Of a DNA stretch of 64,000 nucleotides, positions 50,200-62,692 are shown piece by piece. Source of the stretch: Amoebidium appalachense (Eukaryota; Ichthyosporea); the NCBI GenBank assembly GCA_963693365.1, contig CAVNZM010000008.1, positions 8,804,001 through 8,868,000 of the forward strand. The letters are read 5' to 3'. Below the pieces are notes generated by a model. The model did no database searches. It had not been told where the DNA came from and worked only from the letters and a program-made list of their open reading frames with translations. The stretch's first letter is position 1, and every line of letters starts with the position of its first letter. Both the position numbers and the translations under genes were made by a program.

Positions 50200-52059
50200 C
50201 GGCGGTGTGACATTTGATGAAGCCTGTTGGGCAAAGCCTTGGGCCGCGCGCGCGCGCGCGCGCGATGAAAAGATGAAGAAAAAATCGAGACACAGATACT
50301 CGGAAAGAGGGAAAGAAAATGTGAATGAGAGCTTGAAAAGGGAAAGAAGAAAGCGAGAAAAGAAAAAGAGAAATAGAAAACTTTTGAAGTTCTAGAAGCC
50401 CTCTCTCGGTCCGATTTCTCGCCTTCCTCTCTCCTCTCTCCGTTTGTGCATAAATTCGACTGTGAATTAATGTTTGCTTGTGTGGATATGTCGGGCATGG
50501 GTCATGGTGCGCACATTTGTGTGTGTGCATGTATGTGTGTGTGAGTGGGTCCCTCCGTCCATGCATGGATGTTGTGCAAGGACATGTGTGTGTTTGTGTG
50601 CGTGTGTGTGTGTGCGTGTGTGTTGTGTGTGTGTGCGTGTGTGCGTGTGCGTATGTGTGTGTGTGCGATTGTGTTTGTTCCACACAGTGTATGTGTGTGT
50701 GTGCGCATGTGATCGTGTGTTTGCGTGTGCGTGTGTGTGTGCATGTGTACATGTGTGTGTCCGTGTGTGTATGTGTGTCTGCATTTGCACGTGCGTGTGT
50801 GCGTGTACCTGTGCGTGAGGTAATGTGTGTGTGTGTGTGTGTGTGTGTGCGTGCATGTGTGCAGGTGCCTGTGCGTGTGCGTGTGCATGTGTGTGTGTGT
50901 GTGCGTGTGCATGTGCGCGTGCACCACTGTGCCGTAGGTGTGCGTGTGCATGTGGGTGTCTTATGTTACTTTGCGCATGTTTGTGCACAAGATGTCTGCA
51001 CACCCACCGATTTGTGTGCTTGTGTTCGTTCGTTCCCTTTTTTTTAAAAAAAAAAAAAAAAAAATCTGTAAGCGGACTGTGCCACATGATGTATGCACTT
51101 CAGTTCTGAACCGATGACAAAAGTGTCGGCAAATAGCCTATGCCCGGCCGTCCGTCAGGTCTGCAAAAACAGGCAGTTACGCAGATTCACAGGCACGTAC
51201 GGGCACACAACTTTAACACGCATGCAAGCACTCATACCACAGGCACGCCATGACGGGCATGCAGGCACGTAAACAAGTACGCACACAAGCCCGTTGCCTT
51301 TCACACATGCATACGGAAGTTCATGCGCACCACCGAATAGTCGTATTTTTCTTTGTGTTGAAAATTCCGGCCCCGGACTCACAGTGGATAGACCATTTTT
51401 GGCTTGGGTACGTAGGATGCCTGTGCACAGCCTGCTTAGAGGGGAAGGTGGGTGGGCTGGGGGAGGGGGGCGGGGGGAGGGGGGGCGGGGGGGAGGGGGA
51501 GAGGGGGGAGGAGGGGGAGAGGGGTGGAGGGTTGAAGGGATGACCACGGGCACCTCGTGTGTCAGAACACCTTGGCTTGGGAATCGTGTTCGATACAGAA
51601 AAAAGGTTTCTGCTGTAAGGAAGAGGAAAGGAGGAGCACACATGCTCTCCTCTAGACTCTGAGTACACCAATTGATATGATAGAAGCACATCTTTGGCTT
51701 CTATGTATCCCGCATTGGAAAAAGGTCGGACAACCGCACTATACCGTAACCAAAACGTGGTTAGGCAGTTAAAACTAAAACTATTGTTCTGTGTTAGGTA
51801 ATTAGAACATGGCCGCATTAGTGTTAGACTAGATAGTAATCAGATACATTATTAGTGTAGAAATGACATATATACAAGTACAATCTAGTAGAGACTTCAC
51901 AGATAGTGTAAGACTGCTGCCAACGCCCCAGTGGCAGCAAAGAACACACCTTTTAGAATATGATTAAAACTAAAATACAAAACTGAGCAATTTCTAACAC
52001 TTTTAACAACTATAACTCAACGTTTTAAAGGTGGCCAGCACCTTTCAACATCGAGCCTC
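50200..52059. other. Region between the two bZIP genes
   Basis: G/A-rich DNA at 50280-50390, a (GC)9 tract at 50247-50264 and about 450 bp of imperfect GT repeat (50510-50960), with no recognised gene. Missing 5' exons of the left bZIP gene could lie here. Confidence 0.5.
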
Positions 52060-53166
52060 TTAATTCTTATCATCCGATTCACTACGTTCCTCGCCCTTTT
52101 CGCTTAAAGACGGCTTGGGACACAGTGGCCTCCCGGCTATTTTCCGGGCAGGCTCCTGTTGTGTGCTTAAAGTCAACGAGCTATGAAAGCTATTAATAGC
52201 AAAAACCTGCGCCATAGCAACCAGCGCCAATCCCAACATCTTTGGGTCGGCAGTCACCTGTTGTTGGAGTTCGTGCGCTCGCTGGAAAGCCTGTTGCTTC
52301 ATTTCAAACGCCTTGGCTTCAATCGCAGCGACCTTTTCCTTGAGAGTTTCCGCCTTTTCCGTTAACTTATTTGCCCTCTTTTCCAACTCTTCCCTCTCCT
52401 GTCTTCTCCTCTCTCTGGCGCGCGCCGAATGGGCTCGGCAACGTGCGAGTGTCTCTTCGTCCCTTCGTCTTCTCTTCGACGACATCCGGGCGTACTTTCT
52501 AACTCTCCGCCCTTCGACACCCGTTGCTTTCTGTTGTTGCTGTGAATCGTAGCCGTAACTTCCAGGCACGATGGCGTTTGTTTCGAACATTTGCGCCGAT
52601 GGGAACAGAGAATTCTCTTGCGCGTGTTTGGGCGTGAGAACGGCCACGGGAAAAAAAGGTGCGGGTGTTGGGCTCAGAAGCTCGCCGTATAGGCTGGTGT
52701 CGACACGGTTTTGCTCGTATGTAAATAAGCCGGATGCGCCAGTATTTGGTGTTGTCGGTGTGTTTACTTGCAATGATGGTGGCAAGACACCAAAGTTGAA
52801 GGAACTTGAAGAAGTGGGGTCTGTCATTTCGGACATGCCTGAAAACTCGGAAGGAAAAGAGTAGGCGGGCGAGGGATACGCCGAGTGGCCGCCTGGGGGG
52901 GTGGGCTGCTCGTAGTGGCTGAGTGTAGCACACCCATCCTCGATGTCTGCTAAATCCCCCTCGCTCGCAGTTTCCGCGTTCCAACTTAGGTCGCTTTGGT
53001 CAATCGAGAAAACAGCATCACCCTGCTCTACGACGGGTTCGTGCAGGACGCTTTCGTTTTGACGAAAGTTCAAATTGTGGGTTGAAGGAGATTGCTGCCG
53101 TTCTCCTCCCATGTCACCACCCATCACCAACCAAGGTGGGTAAAGAGGCATGCTCATAGCTTCCAT
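52060..53166 (-). CDS. bZIP transcription factor, intact single frame
   Basis: A 368-residue nuclear DNA-binding protein. The start at 53166 (MEAMSMPLYPPWLV) has context cacaATGG and follows a possible acceptor (tttttactcag); the frame is open 33 codons further to 53265, which I judge untranslated. Residues 1-225 are acidic and Ser/Thr/Pro/Gln-rich, as in activation domains. Residues 231-289 are the bZIP: KRRRRDEETLARCRAHSARA, then heptad residues L261, L268, L275, I282 and M289. At the position normally held by invariant Asn (-18) there is Cys243; Arg251 (-10) is kept. Asn-to-Cys bZIPs are known in oomycetes, so the family is only loosely placed. The C-terminal 60 residues are polar and charged. 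The neighbour at 50.2 kb is a paralogue in the same orientation, so a tandem duplication is likely. Confidence 0.9.
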   Translation of the reverse strand: MEAMSMPLYPPWLVMGGDMGGERQQSPSTHNLNFRQNESVLHEPVVEQGDAVFSIDQSDLSWNAETASEGDLADIEDGCATLSHYEQPTPPGGHSAYPSPAYSFPSEFSGMSEMTDPTSSSSFNFGVLPPSLQVNTPTTPNTGASGLFTYEQNRVDTSLYGELLSPTPAPFFPVAVLTPKHAQENSLFPSAQMFETNAIVPGSYGYDSQQQQKATGVEGRRVRKYARMSSKRRRRDEETLARCRAHSARARERRRQEREELEKRANKLTEKAETLKEKVAAIEAKAFEMKQQAFQRAHELQQQVTADPKMLGLALVAMAQVFAINSFHSSLTLSTQQEPARKIAGRPLCPKPSLSEKGEERSESDDKN

Positions 53167-53492
53167 TGTGCTTAAATCTGAGTAAAAAAGAGCGAGAAAA
53201 TTTAAGGAGTGCACGTGAATGCAGCTGCGTACTTCTTTCGTCAAGCACACGGCACTTTTACGCACGTTTGTGTATAAACTTCAGCCCAACGGACAGATAC
53301 TTAGTTAATTATAGCCTTTTCTTGCTTATTTCGTTGAGAATGAGAAACACACACCGGCACTTGTTCACTTCTAAGAAGATGTTTACGTTTGCTGGAAGGA
53401 AAAGAAAAAGGCTTGCCACGCTAGACAACTGAAACTTTTCCGTGAGCCAGGCTTTGTCAGGCGCGTCCGACTCATTTCATGAACGGTTCGGT

Positions 53493-53855
53493 CCAAACCG
53501 CCAGACCGCGGTTTGCGATGTCGAACCAAACCGAACCGTTACGAGTCGGTTCAAACCCGTCGAACCATGCATATGTGTCCCAGAGGGTTTACCTGTGTTA
53601 TTTACTATGTTTATGCGTGTAGAAGTGTGTGTGGGTGCCTGTGCGTGTGTGTTTAGTGTTTTTGGGGAGCCGTTTTCCGACGGGGAGTGAACGGTGGTGG
53701 GTCCCCCGCCCGAAGTTGTTCTACTCGTTTCCCCTCCGGCCCCCCCTCCCCCGGCCCGGCCTGACCGAATCTCCCCGGCCACGGCCCAGACCGCCAGCTG
53801 TGCAGACCGCGGTTTGGGACATCGAACCGAACCGAGCCGAACCGCGAGGGGGTGT
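53493..53855 (+). repeat. Direct repeat with CCGAACC-type motifs upstream of the bZIP gene
   Basis: cagaccgcggtttgcgatgt (about 53501) recurs as cagaccgcggtttgggacat (about 53803); each is followed by several aaccgaacc-like motifs. The pair sits 330-690 bp upstream of the bZIP start at 53166. Confidence 0.75.
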
Positions 53856-55628
53856 GTAGTGCATTGGTCCCACTCACCGACTGATCACGAGTGGGTTTGA
53901 TTGGTCCTTGGTACCACCCCCATTGTTGAGGGGGGGCAAATCTTATGATCGGGATTAACGTGCACCCTCACCCAACAAAGATGCCCATTTATACGGTTTT
54001 GATTTGTTGTAGACAGTCAGGAAGCAATGAAATACAATAGAAACTGGTTTTGGAATTTTAAATGGTTTTTTAAGGGTATTTGTATACAGTAAAACTGACC
54101 ATGGTGCTCCGGTGTTAGAATGTGCGTGCGATGGTCTTTTTCACTTTTCACCCGAGTGATCACTTTGCATTCCTTTGATCGGCGTGCACAGCCTCTGCCA
54201 ATCAGCGATGAGTGCCAAAGTCCGCGGCGCCGCGGCGGTGCGAGCGCAAAGCTTGTTTACAAAGTGAGCCTACCACCACAAAAGTTTTACACATGGACTA
54301 CTCTGTCGTGATGTTACAATATCATCGCTTCAAGATTATACTTTATTACTATAGGTACAAAAAGCAGCGAAACTAGATACCCGCATGCACAGCAAAGCCA
54401 CGTCCATCTGGGGAGGTTACGGCATGTATCCATTGCTATCCCCAGTGGCAGTATCCCGCTATAACCCGGCCAATGAATGTAATAAAAGCACTGACTTATG
54501 CATTCCTGTGATCGATTGAGGACTGTGTAATTCGATTGGGAAATGAGAGACTAGGGCCAGCTGACTCCAACAAAAAACATAAATATCACGTGCATTTACA
54601 AACCAAGTGATTGGGTACATTGTCTAAGGCCATGCAAATCAATATAAGAAAGCACATACTGTATTCTGCCAAAATAGCATTATGTTCTTGCGGGATAGTT
54701 TCGTCTTGTCCGGCTGGCCGGAGTGGCTTTGTTCCCGTGCAAGGCTGCTCAGGTATTGGTTCCGTATTGGTTGATCGCTCCTGTTATATTGGCTCTGGTC
54801 GATGATTGGCCAATAAAGTGGGGGAGAAACTGTGTAGAAAAAGAGAGAGAGAGAGAAAGAGAAAGGCGTACAAACTACTACAAAGTTCTGTTTCCGGAAT
54901 CGGATGCTCCGAGAAGTCGCCCCCACTAAATACAGAGTTACAGACACCATTGTAACTTTGACTTGTGATCTTTGCAAAGCACAAATGTACCTATTCCGTT
55001 GCTACAACCAACGGTGTTGTGCGTGCAAAGCGTGGCAGCGGCTCGAATGAGAGTCTTCACTCTTGTGCAGATGATGCAAAAACATCCATCAGTAGTAATA
55101 CAGGCCCCCTGTAAAGCACTAATATTTGTTCTCATGCTCAGTTTGTGAATAAGTTTGTGCATTCCGGCTTTCATGCATGAATCCGAAGTGTGTGCACAAT
55201 GGCATCAGGATACCCTGTATGTACATGTCGGGAGGGGTTGCAACTTGCCATGCCGGTGAACGGTTTGTAGACGCATGTCATGTGCCAGTTACCTGTGCCA
55301 GCACATGCCAGTCGACTTGGGCACTACTGAACTTCGTACCTAAAATGTTCAGGTTTGACAAAATGCATGGAAAAACCAGGCCTCGTCTATTCCAAGCAGC
55401 TGCAGTCACTATGGATCGTTGGCATATTCTCTTCGGCTGGCCAGTATCGATGGAAAAGTACTTAAAAAATTCTTAATATATTTTTATCAACCGATTTGCA
55501 CAGAAAGTAGTACATGTGTGTTCAGTGTCACTCTTGAGGGCCCGGGGCCATGAACAGCTGGCCGCCATAACCGTGGGGATTACGAGCACGCCCACTGTGA
55601 CTCTTCGTGACGTCACCATTATAACTAT

Positions 55629-55695
55629 CACCCCGTTAGCACCCCGTTAATTAGCATCCCGTTAGCACCCCGTTAGCACCCCGTTAGCACCCCGC
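55629..55695 (+). repeat. Tandem 11-bp repeat (caccccgttag)
   Basis: Five or six units of caccccgttag, one variant with an inserted ttaattag, then caccccgcac. Confidence 0.88.
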
Positions 55696-55929
55696 ACAAG
55701 CCTCAGCAAGTACAGTTAGCATGCCCAGTGAGTGCCACAGCCATGCCAGTCTGTAGCGCTAGTTACTCTACAGTGTCGTGTATGCGAATAGTTGTAACCG
55801 TTTTGCATCGATAGATACCGCAGGTTCATTCTGCAGGCCAGCGCTAGCACTCCAGAGCCATGCTTTTAGTCTCCAAGGCTATGTACCTGCTGGCTTACGT
55901 AAGTGGCCGGGCCCGGCTTTACTACGCGG

Positions 55930-56030
55930 CGTGTCGCCTGCGACAACATAAAAAATAAAAAAATAATAAAAAAAATAAAAAAAGAAATAAATAAAATAAA
56001 ATAAAAAACCATAAACGAAGAAGAGGCCGC
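55930..56030 (+). repeat. A-rich (AAATAAA)n tract
   Basis: About 75 nt of A with scattered T and G. Confidence 0.9.
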
Positions 56031-56613
56031 AGGGAGACGGCACTCAGAGTGACTACCATGCTAAGGTAATATTGCTCAATCATGGGTAGCCATGGGACCA
56101 ACAACTATCATTTTTTTATTTTATTTTTTGATCACGTTTTGTTCTCGCAGAGCCTTTGCAGGCCCTCTAGAGAAACTAGGCTACCACACAGCACCGACAG
56201 TACAGCTAGTTAAGGCGCTATCTATGAGTTCAGCTAAGTTAAACCATCCTTCACAAACTAACTATAAGTATACTTTGTTACACACTTTGCCCAGGTAATA
56301 CCACCCCAGACACGGACAACTATCAATACATCCTGCAGCGTTATCATGGTAAACACGTGCATTATGCATGTCACACAGAGGTGTTGTAGGCGCAGTGGTA
56401 GTGGCATGGCGGAGCAGAGCCCTGCCACTATGGGAGGGAGGAGGAGTGGGGGTGGAGGGTAGGGGTTTGAGGTGAAGAGGCCTAGGGGGCTGGGGAGGGG
56501 GGGGGGGGGGGAGGGGATCCTTCTTGTTCTGCTCTGGGCAGGTGGCAGGTGGCCGTCGCCGGATCCTAGGATCCCTTCCCATATAGCATGCTAATCAACT
56601 GCGGCAGGTATTT

Positions 56614-56638
56614 TTTTTTTTTTTTGGCAAGGGGGGGG

Positions 56639-56673
<35 letters not shown>

Positions 56674-56677
56674 GAAG

Positions 56678-56709
<32 letters not shown>

Positions 56710-56710
56710 G
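56614..56710 (+). repeat. T-run then poly-G runs
   Basis: T16 (56610-56625), then poly-G (56632-56672 and 56679-56706) broken by short A insertions. Confidence 0.95.
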
Positions 56711-57239
56711 AGTCTCTCCATTTTCCCCAAGCACCTCTCTCTCCCTTGTTAACACCATTCCAAACAGCAATTCAAAATTTTATCGAGACAACCCCTTCCC
56801 ATGCTGATTGACTGCGGCACATATTTTGTTTGTTTGTTTGTTTGTTTGTATTGTTTGTTTTGTTTTTTGTTTTTTGAGGGAAGGGAAGGCGGGGGGGGGG
56901 GGGGGGGGGGGGGGGGGGAGAGGGGGGCACTTCCTCCTCATTTTTCCGGCACCTCTCCCTCCCTGTTTGTCACCCACCAACTCCTGGTACGTCACTCGTT
57001 CTAAACAGCAATTCAAATTTTGATCGAGGCAACATTGTTGTGCTTGCTGTTTGTGACTGTGTGTGCTTGTGTATGTGTATGTGTATAGCCCGCAGTGTGT
57101 GTTGTGTCTGGAGGTGTCATTATATTTGTGTGTTTGCGCAAGTTTGTGTGCCCCTGGTACCGTTACGGCACTGTGGTTTATGTGCGTGGGCGCACGGTGC
57201 TGTTTGGATCCGAGAATGAGCATACTGATTACATCATGC

Positions 57240-57495
57240 GGCATGTGTCACGGGTGTGACGGCGTGTGTGTGTGTGTGTGGGTGACGCTGCGTGTCTGTG
57301 TGTGTGCCCGCGCGATGCTGTGCGTCTAATGTGAGAGATGACGTGTGTACGTCTATGTGTGTGGGTGTGTTGTGTGTGTGTCTGTGTATGTATGTGCGTG
57401 TGTGCATGTGTGTGCATGTGTGTGTGTGGGTGGGTGTGTGTGTGTGTGTGCGCGCGCGCGTGTGTGTGTGCGTGTGTGTGTGCGTGCATGCGTGC

Positions 57496-57529
<34 letters not shown>

Positions 57530-57540
57530 CACTGTGTGCT
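57240..57540 (+). repeat. (GT)n/(GC)n imperfect array
   Basis: Interrupted GT repeat with short (CG)n blocks at 57449-57459 and 57521-57527. Confidence 0.92.
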
Positions 57541-57580
57541 CCCTGTTTTGTGCGTGTCCACGTGCGATAGACACTTACAG

Positions 57581-57795
57581 GGCCCTAGCAGGCTAAATTT
57601 AAGATTTTTCGAACTTAAGAATCTGGCGCTAGAAATTCTAGAAAAATTAAGATTCTAGTAGGCTAGGCCCCAGAACATATATGAAAATTAAGATTTATTT
57701 CCTTTTCCCATAGTGGGCTAGGAGCCTCGGATCTGGAAATAAGAATCTAGCTGGCTGGAGCCAAAATTCACGTAATCTTAAATTCAGCCTACCCC
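57581..57795. repeat. Imperfect ~210-bp inverted repeat (foldback)
   Basis: agcaggctaaatttaagatt at the left matches the reverse complement of aatcttaaattcagcct at the right. The inside has further partly self-complementary pieces (agaatctggc..., ctagaaattctag, aagaatctagctggctgg). Confidence 0.72.
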
Positions 57796-58585
57796 TGTAA
57801 ACCTTTTAGATGCCAGTATATCCGTTTGTATTTGAGTCACAGTGTGAATGCAGAAAAAGCATGTATCTGCATGTGCATCTGTATAGGTGTATGAGCATGT
57901 ACCTCGGGTGTGGTGTTTGTGTGTGTGCTCCTTGTGTACACAGCTACTACACGCAGGGGAAAAGAGAGTGTGGGTGTAGGTACAAGTAGTTACCTGGGAG
58001 TGAGGGAAAAAAGGAGGTGCTCACATGCACATTTTGCTCTCAATATTATAATAGTTACTCTATCTTTGGCACCTTCGAATATGGGATTGATTTTATTATG
58101 CTAATGTGAAAACAGTGTGAGGGGACGTCGGTGTAGGGAGGCAGGGGGGGGGGGGAGGGGGGGGGGGGGGGGGGGGGGGGCACGGGGGTGAGGGGGGGGA
58201 GGAGAGGGGGGAAGGGAGGGAGAGGGGGGAGGAGGGGCCAGCACGTCGATTTTTAGTAAGGCAGATTGGGAGTGTGAAACAAGCATTAAAGCCTCATCGT
58301 GATAGATCCCAGGGACGTAGGGAGAGGGGTAAACGTTTGAGCATACGTGAAGGGAGAGGGGGGGGGGCAGGGGGAGGGGGGGGGAGGGGGGGGGGCTTGT
58401 AGTGTGTAGCCTAAAAATTTCAAGTGATAGCAGATATAATAAGCTTCGATGTTCGTGTTTTGGATTTGAGCGTGTAAACCACTGCCAAATCCCTTTTTAC
58501 TGGAATTATATCCGAATTAATCACGGCAGTCGGAGGGGATGAGTGGTCGGACTCCCCCCTTTCCCCCCCTCCCCCCCTCCCTCCC

Positions 58586-58641
<56 letters not shown>

Positions 58642-58698
58642 CCATGGGGGGAGAGGGGGAGAGATTGGGACTTCGGGGATGGTGGTGGGTCCAGCTTC

Positions 58699-58731
<33 letters not shown>

Positions 58732-58913
58732 ACCACACAAAAGAACTGCCCTCCCGTAATCCCCACCTTCCCCCCCACCTCTCTCTACGGGGAGCAGGCT
58801 TCCTTCACTATGAATCCCTCAAATTACTTTTTGTATCATAGCCTCGCATTGGGATATAAAATTAGGCCGGAAGCGAGAATCATGTAGCACATAGTGTTGA
58901 ACTGGAAGCGGGA

Positions 58914-58949
<36 letters not shown>

Positions 58950-60504
58950 CTGGTCGATGATTGTTCTTAGGCTTTCGGATTCCCCCCCCCCCCCCCCCCT
59001 CCCCCCATTCCCACCCCATCCTCCCAAACGAAAGACCTCTTCCTCTAGTCCCCCCCCCCCTCCCTGGCCTATCCCCATTGCTACCTTGAATCCGTGTGTT
59101 CTAGGCACCATGACGCGCAAACATACATGTCGATAGTATTCATGGTATGTGTCTTATATAAAAATGGCGAGTAAAACATATTAATTAGCATATTTATTAT
59201 GTATACTTGTGTATACACCTCGCCCAAGTTACCATGGCAGTAGCCTAGTATGCTAATACTATCATATACTTTGCGTCAACCCGTCGTTTTCCCTATGTAA
59301 TGCTCAGTGCATGCGAGGGCGTGCGCTTCCTTCATGTGTATACTTTTGGGGGGGAAAGGGGGGCCCAGGAGGAAGGAAAATGATCCTGCATGCTTTTCCC
59401 AAATGTCAACTTCCCTCCACATACTATCCTCTTTTCCTCCCCCTTCCTTTCCCCTCCCCCTCCCCCTCCCCCCTCCGGGCCCCCTCCCCCCTCTCCCCCC
59501 TTTGCCCACTATTACTGTATAGAATGCAGGTTAGCCAATATTCTTTTAAGTGGTCAAAGTTTGTGCTTTTATAACGCAAGACTATAAATTGGTTCAATAA
59601 AGGGCACTGTTTTATTCACTTCACAATCCCTCCCCCCCCTCTCCCCTTCCCCCTCCCCCCCAACACACGCACACAAACCCCCCCCCCCTCCCCCTTGCCT
59701 TTCCCCCCCCCCCCCCCCTTCCCCCCTCCCCCCTCCCTCCCCCTCCCCCCTCCCCAGTCCCACCCCACAATCCTACCGTGATCCCCACCCCCTTCTCCAC
59801 TCCTCTTCTCCCCCTTCCCTCATTCCTCCGCCCCCAACCTCCTTACCCCCTTCCCACCCCCTCCCCCCCTCCCCCCTCCCCCCCCCCCCCCCCCCCTCCC
59901 CCCCTCCCCCCCTCCCCCCCCCTCCCCCCCTCCCCCTCCCCCCCTCAACCCCCCACCACGCTCCCCGTATATTCCGTCCCTCCCCCCCCCCCCCCCCCCC
60001 CCCCCCTCCCCCCCCCCCGGATTTTTTTTGCAAAGACCGACAATGATCCTTTGCCCTGTGTCACGTAGTGAACTATTAACCCGTGTGGGTTATTCTCGGC
60101 TATATACCACATGATGACTTCGTAGTACTTCTATAAAAACATCAAGTTTTGTCAAATTCCTGATCTTTGTAATACGTTGATAGAAACATGAAGTTTTGTC
60201 AAATTTCCGGAGCCAATGTCCTTGAATTTAGGAATCAATTCTAATACATGTCCTGGAGTATTGTTTTGAAATTTGTTACACATTACGGGTTAATCCTTAC
60301 AGGCTATTATAAACATGAAGAAAGCTCGCGACATGCGACTCGGATGTGCGACCATTAGTCGGACCATAAATACGATAGGCTGAGGTATTTAGAGGAAAAA
60401 CCATTGTTGGGGCGGACAGGGGGGGGGGGGGGGGGGGGGGGGGGGAGGGGGGGATGCAGCAGGTGGAAACGTCCTGTGCCTTCACCCCCCTCCCCCTCTC
60501 CCTC

Positions 60505-60548
<44 letters not shown>

Positions 60549-60659
60549 AAAGCTCTTTCCCCGCCTTCCCCCCTCCCTCAAAGTAAGGTTAAAAAAAATC
60601 GAGGGAAAATAACCATAAAGAAACCTATACATGCATGCACGCGCACGTCTGCACGCACA

Positions 60660-60691
60660 TGCACACACACACACATACATACATACACACA

Positions 60692-60735
<44 letters not shown>

Positions 60736-60809
60736 AAATAAAATAAAAAAATTTACACTCTCACCCACACACCCACACACGCACATGCCCACACACACAC
60801 ACGGACAAG

Positions 60810-60842
<33 letters not shown>

Positions 60843-60847
60843 GGACA

Positions 60848-60905
<58 letters not shown>
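60660..60905 (+). repeat. (CA)n array with A-rich interruption
   Basis: CA and cata repeats to about 60730, an aaaataaaa stretch, then CA with two acggacaag insertions at about 60801 and 60841. Confidence 0.93.
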
Positions 60906-60907
<2 letters not shown>

Positions 60908-60975
60908 TGCACCAGCACCCTTACAAAGTTACATATACCGATAGAGTTGCAATCGTTCACATACTTCTGAAATGT

Positions 60976-61046
60976 GGGTTGGTTGGTTGGTTGGTTGGTT
61001 GGTTGGTTGGTTGGTTGGTGGTGGTGGTGGTGGTGGTGGTGGTGGT

Positions 61047-61088
<42 letters not shown>

Positions 61089-61117
61089 TCTCATAAATCT
61101 TTTTTTTCTTTTTCTTT

Positions 61118-61164
<47 letters not shown>

Positions 61165-61186
61165 TCTAATTTTTTTTTTTTTTTTT

Positions 61187-61217
<31 letters not shown>

Positions 61218-61254
61218 GAGGCTCTGATAGCGTTTTTTTGTTCTTTTGGGTGGG

Positions 61255-61285
<31 letters not shown>

Positions 61286-61290
61286 AGGGG
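60976..61290 (+). repeat. (GGTT)n, (GGT)n and repeated Tn-Gn units
   Basis: (GGTT)11 at 60976-61018, (GGT)n, poly-G, then three successive blocks of gcctct or ggctct spacer, T-run and G-run (about 61086, 61162, 61219). Confidence 0.9.
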
Positions 61291-61689
61291 TTCTTTTCTT
61301 GGTTGCCGTTAGAAATAGGAAAACGAAAACAAGGTCAGACAGATGTGCCCGTAGACAGATGTGCCCGTAATCATAAGGGGCCCCGTTGGGAGGGGGAAGT
61401 GTGTTAAACTGTACGTGTGTTTGTGGACGGAAGGGGGAGGGGGGAGGGGGGGGGGGGGGAGGGGGAGGGGAGGGGGGGGGGGGGGGGAGGGGGGGGGGGG
61501 GGGGGGGGGGGGTAAAGTGTGTTGAATTGTCCGTATGTATGTAACAATGTCATGTGCGAAAGGATGTACAGTGTGTGTGTGCACTGCCAAACACGGTCGC
61601 CCCATTATGCCATTCAGTTGACGAAAAATTTGCAGAATTCGAAGATTGGGTCGACGGACACATTATCTATGGGTAATCATGCACACCAC

Positions 61690-61902
61690 CCTCCTCTCTG
61701 ACCATCCCCCCCCCCTCCCCCCCCCCCCCCTTCCCCCCTCCCCTTCCCCCCTTTCCCCCCCCCCCCCCCCCCCCCCCCCCCTTCCCCCCCCCCCCCCCCT
61801 TTTCCTCCGGGGGAGACCAGAGTGCACAATGCACACACGAGACTTTATGCACACACGTGCACAGTATAACACACTTTCCGCTCAAACTCGTGTTCCTTCT
61901 CC

Positions 61903-61975
<73 letters not shown>

Positions 61976-62285
61976 CCCCTCTCCCCTCCCCCTCGGGGCC
62001 TCCTCCGACGGGGTCTCAGATTTCACACAGGCAACACATGAAAATGCGCACACACGAACACAGGCACCCCCCCCCCCCCCCCCCCCCCCCCTCCAACCCT
62101 TCGCCCCTCCTCTCAGCCGCCCCCCCCCCCCCCCCCCCCCCCCCCCACCCCCACCCCCGCCTCATCCCCTTGCCCCTCTCCCTTTCCGGGGACTCAGGGT
62201 TCACATTGAACACACATGACATGGAACACATTTATGCACAGTTTAACAAATCCCCCCTGCCCTGAGATCCCCCCCCACCCCCCTT

Positions 62286-62324
<39 letters not shown>

Positions 62325-62580
62325 AAAAAAAAAAAAAAAAACGAAAAGAAACAAAAGACCCCCCCCCCCCTCTTCCCCCCTCCCCACCTCCACCTCCCCT
62401 TTCCTCGTCCTCCCCCCTCCCCCCTCCCCCAACAACTCCCCCCCCCCCTCCCCCCACATTCCCTTCCGCCCTCCCCCTTCCCCCTCCCCCAACTTTCCCC
62501 CTACCTATGGGGGTTCAGAGTCCATATAGCACACACATGGTATTCGCATGAGCTGTATACAGACACGCGCCTACGAGATG
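61690..62580 (+). repeat. Degenerate ~190-320-bp tandem units separated by poly-C
   Basis: Four related unique segments alternate with C-runs, near 61805, 61992, 62183 and 62505. They share a gggnnnncnnggtctcag/ggttcagagt-like start, then acacacatg and often tatgcacagt(a/t)taaca. Confidence 0.6.
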
Positions 62581-62602
62581 AAAAATATTGTGAGTTATTG
62601 AA

Positions 62603-62692
62603 TTCCTGCAAATCAATCCATTCCTGTGAATTATTTGTTTCCTGTATTTTATCTGTTTCCTCTAAATTATTTGTTTCCTGTAAACTTTCTGT
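62603..62692 (+). repeat. Five tandem 18-bp units
   Basis: Units at 62603, 62621, 62639, 62657 and 62675, each beginning ttcct(g/c). Example: ttcctgtgaattatttgt. Degenerate similarity may continue for a few bases. Confidence 0.9.

Noticed and set aside
53442-53900. Short frames over the bZIP upstream region
   Set aside because: Overlap the direct-repeat motif block on both strands and lack any domain.
60660-60905. Regular repeats that could suggest a CRISPR array
   Set aside because: Dinucleotide repeats without unique spacers, in a eukaryotic genome.
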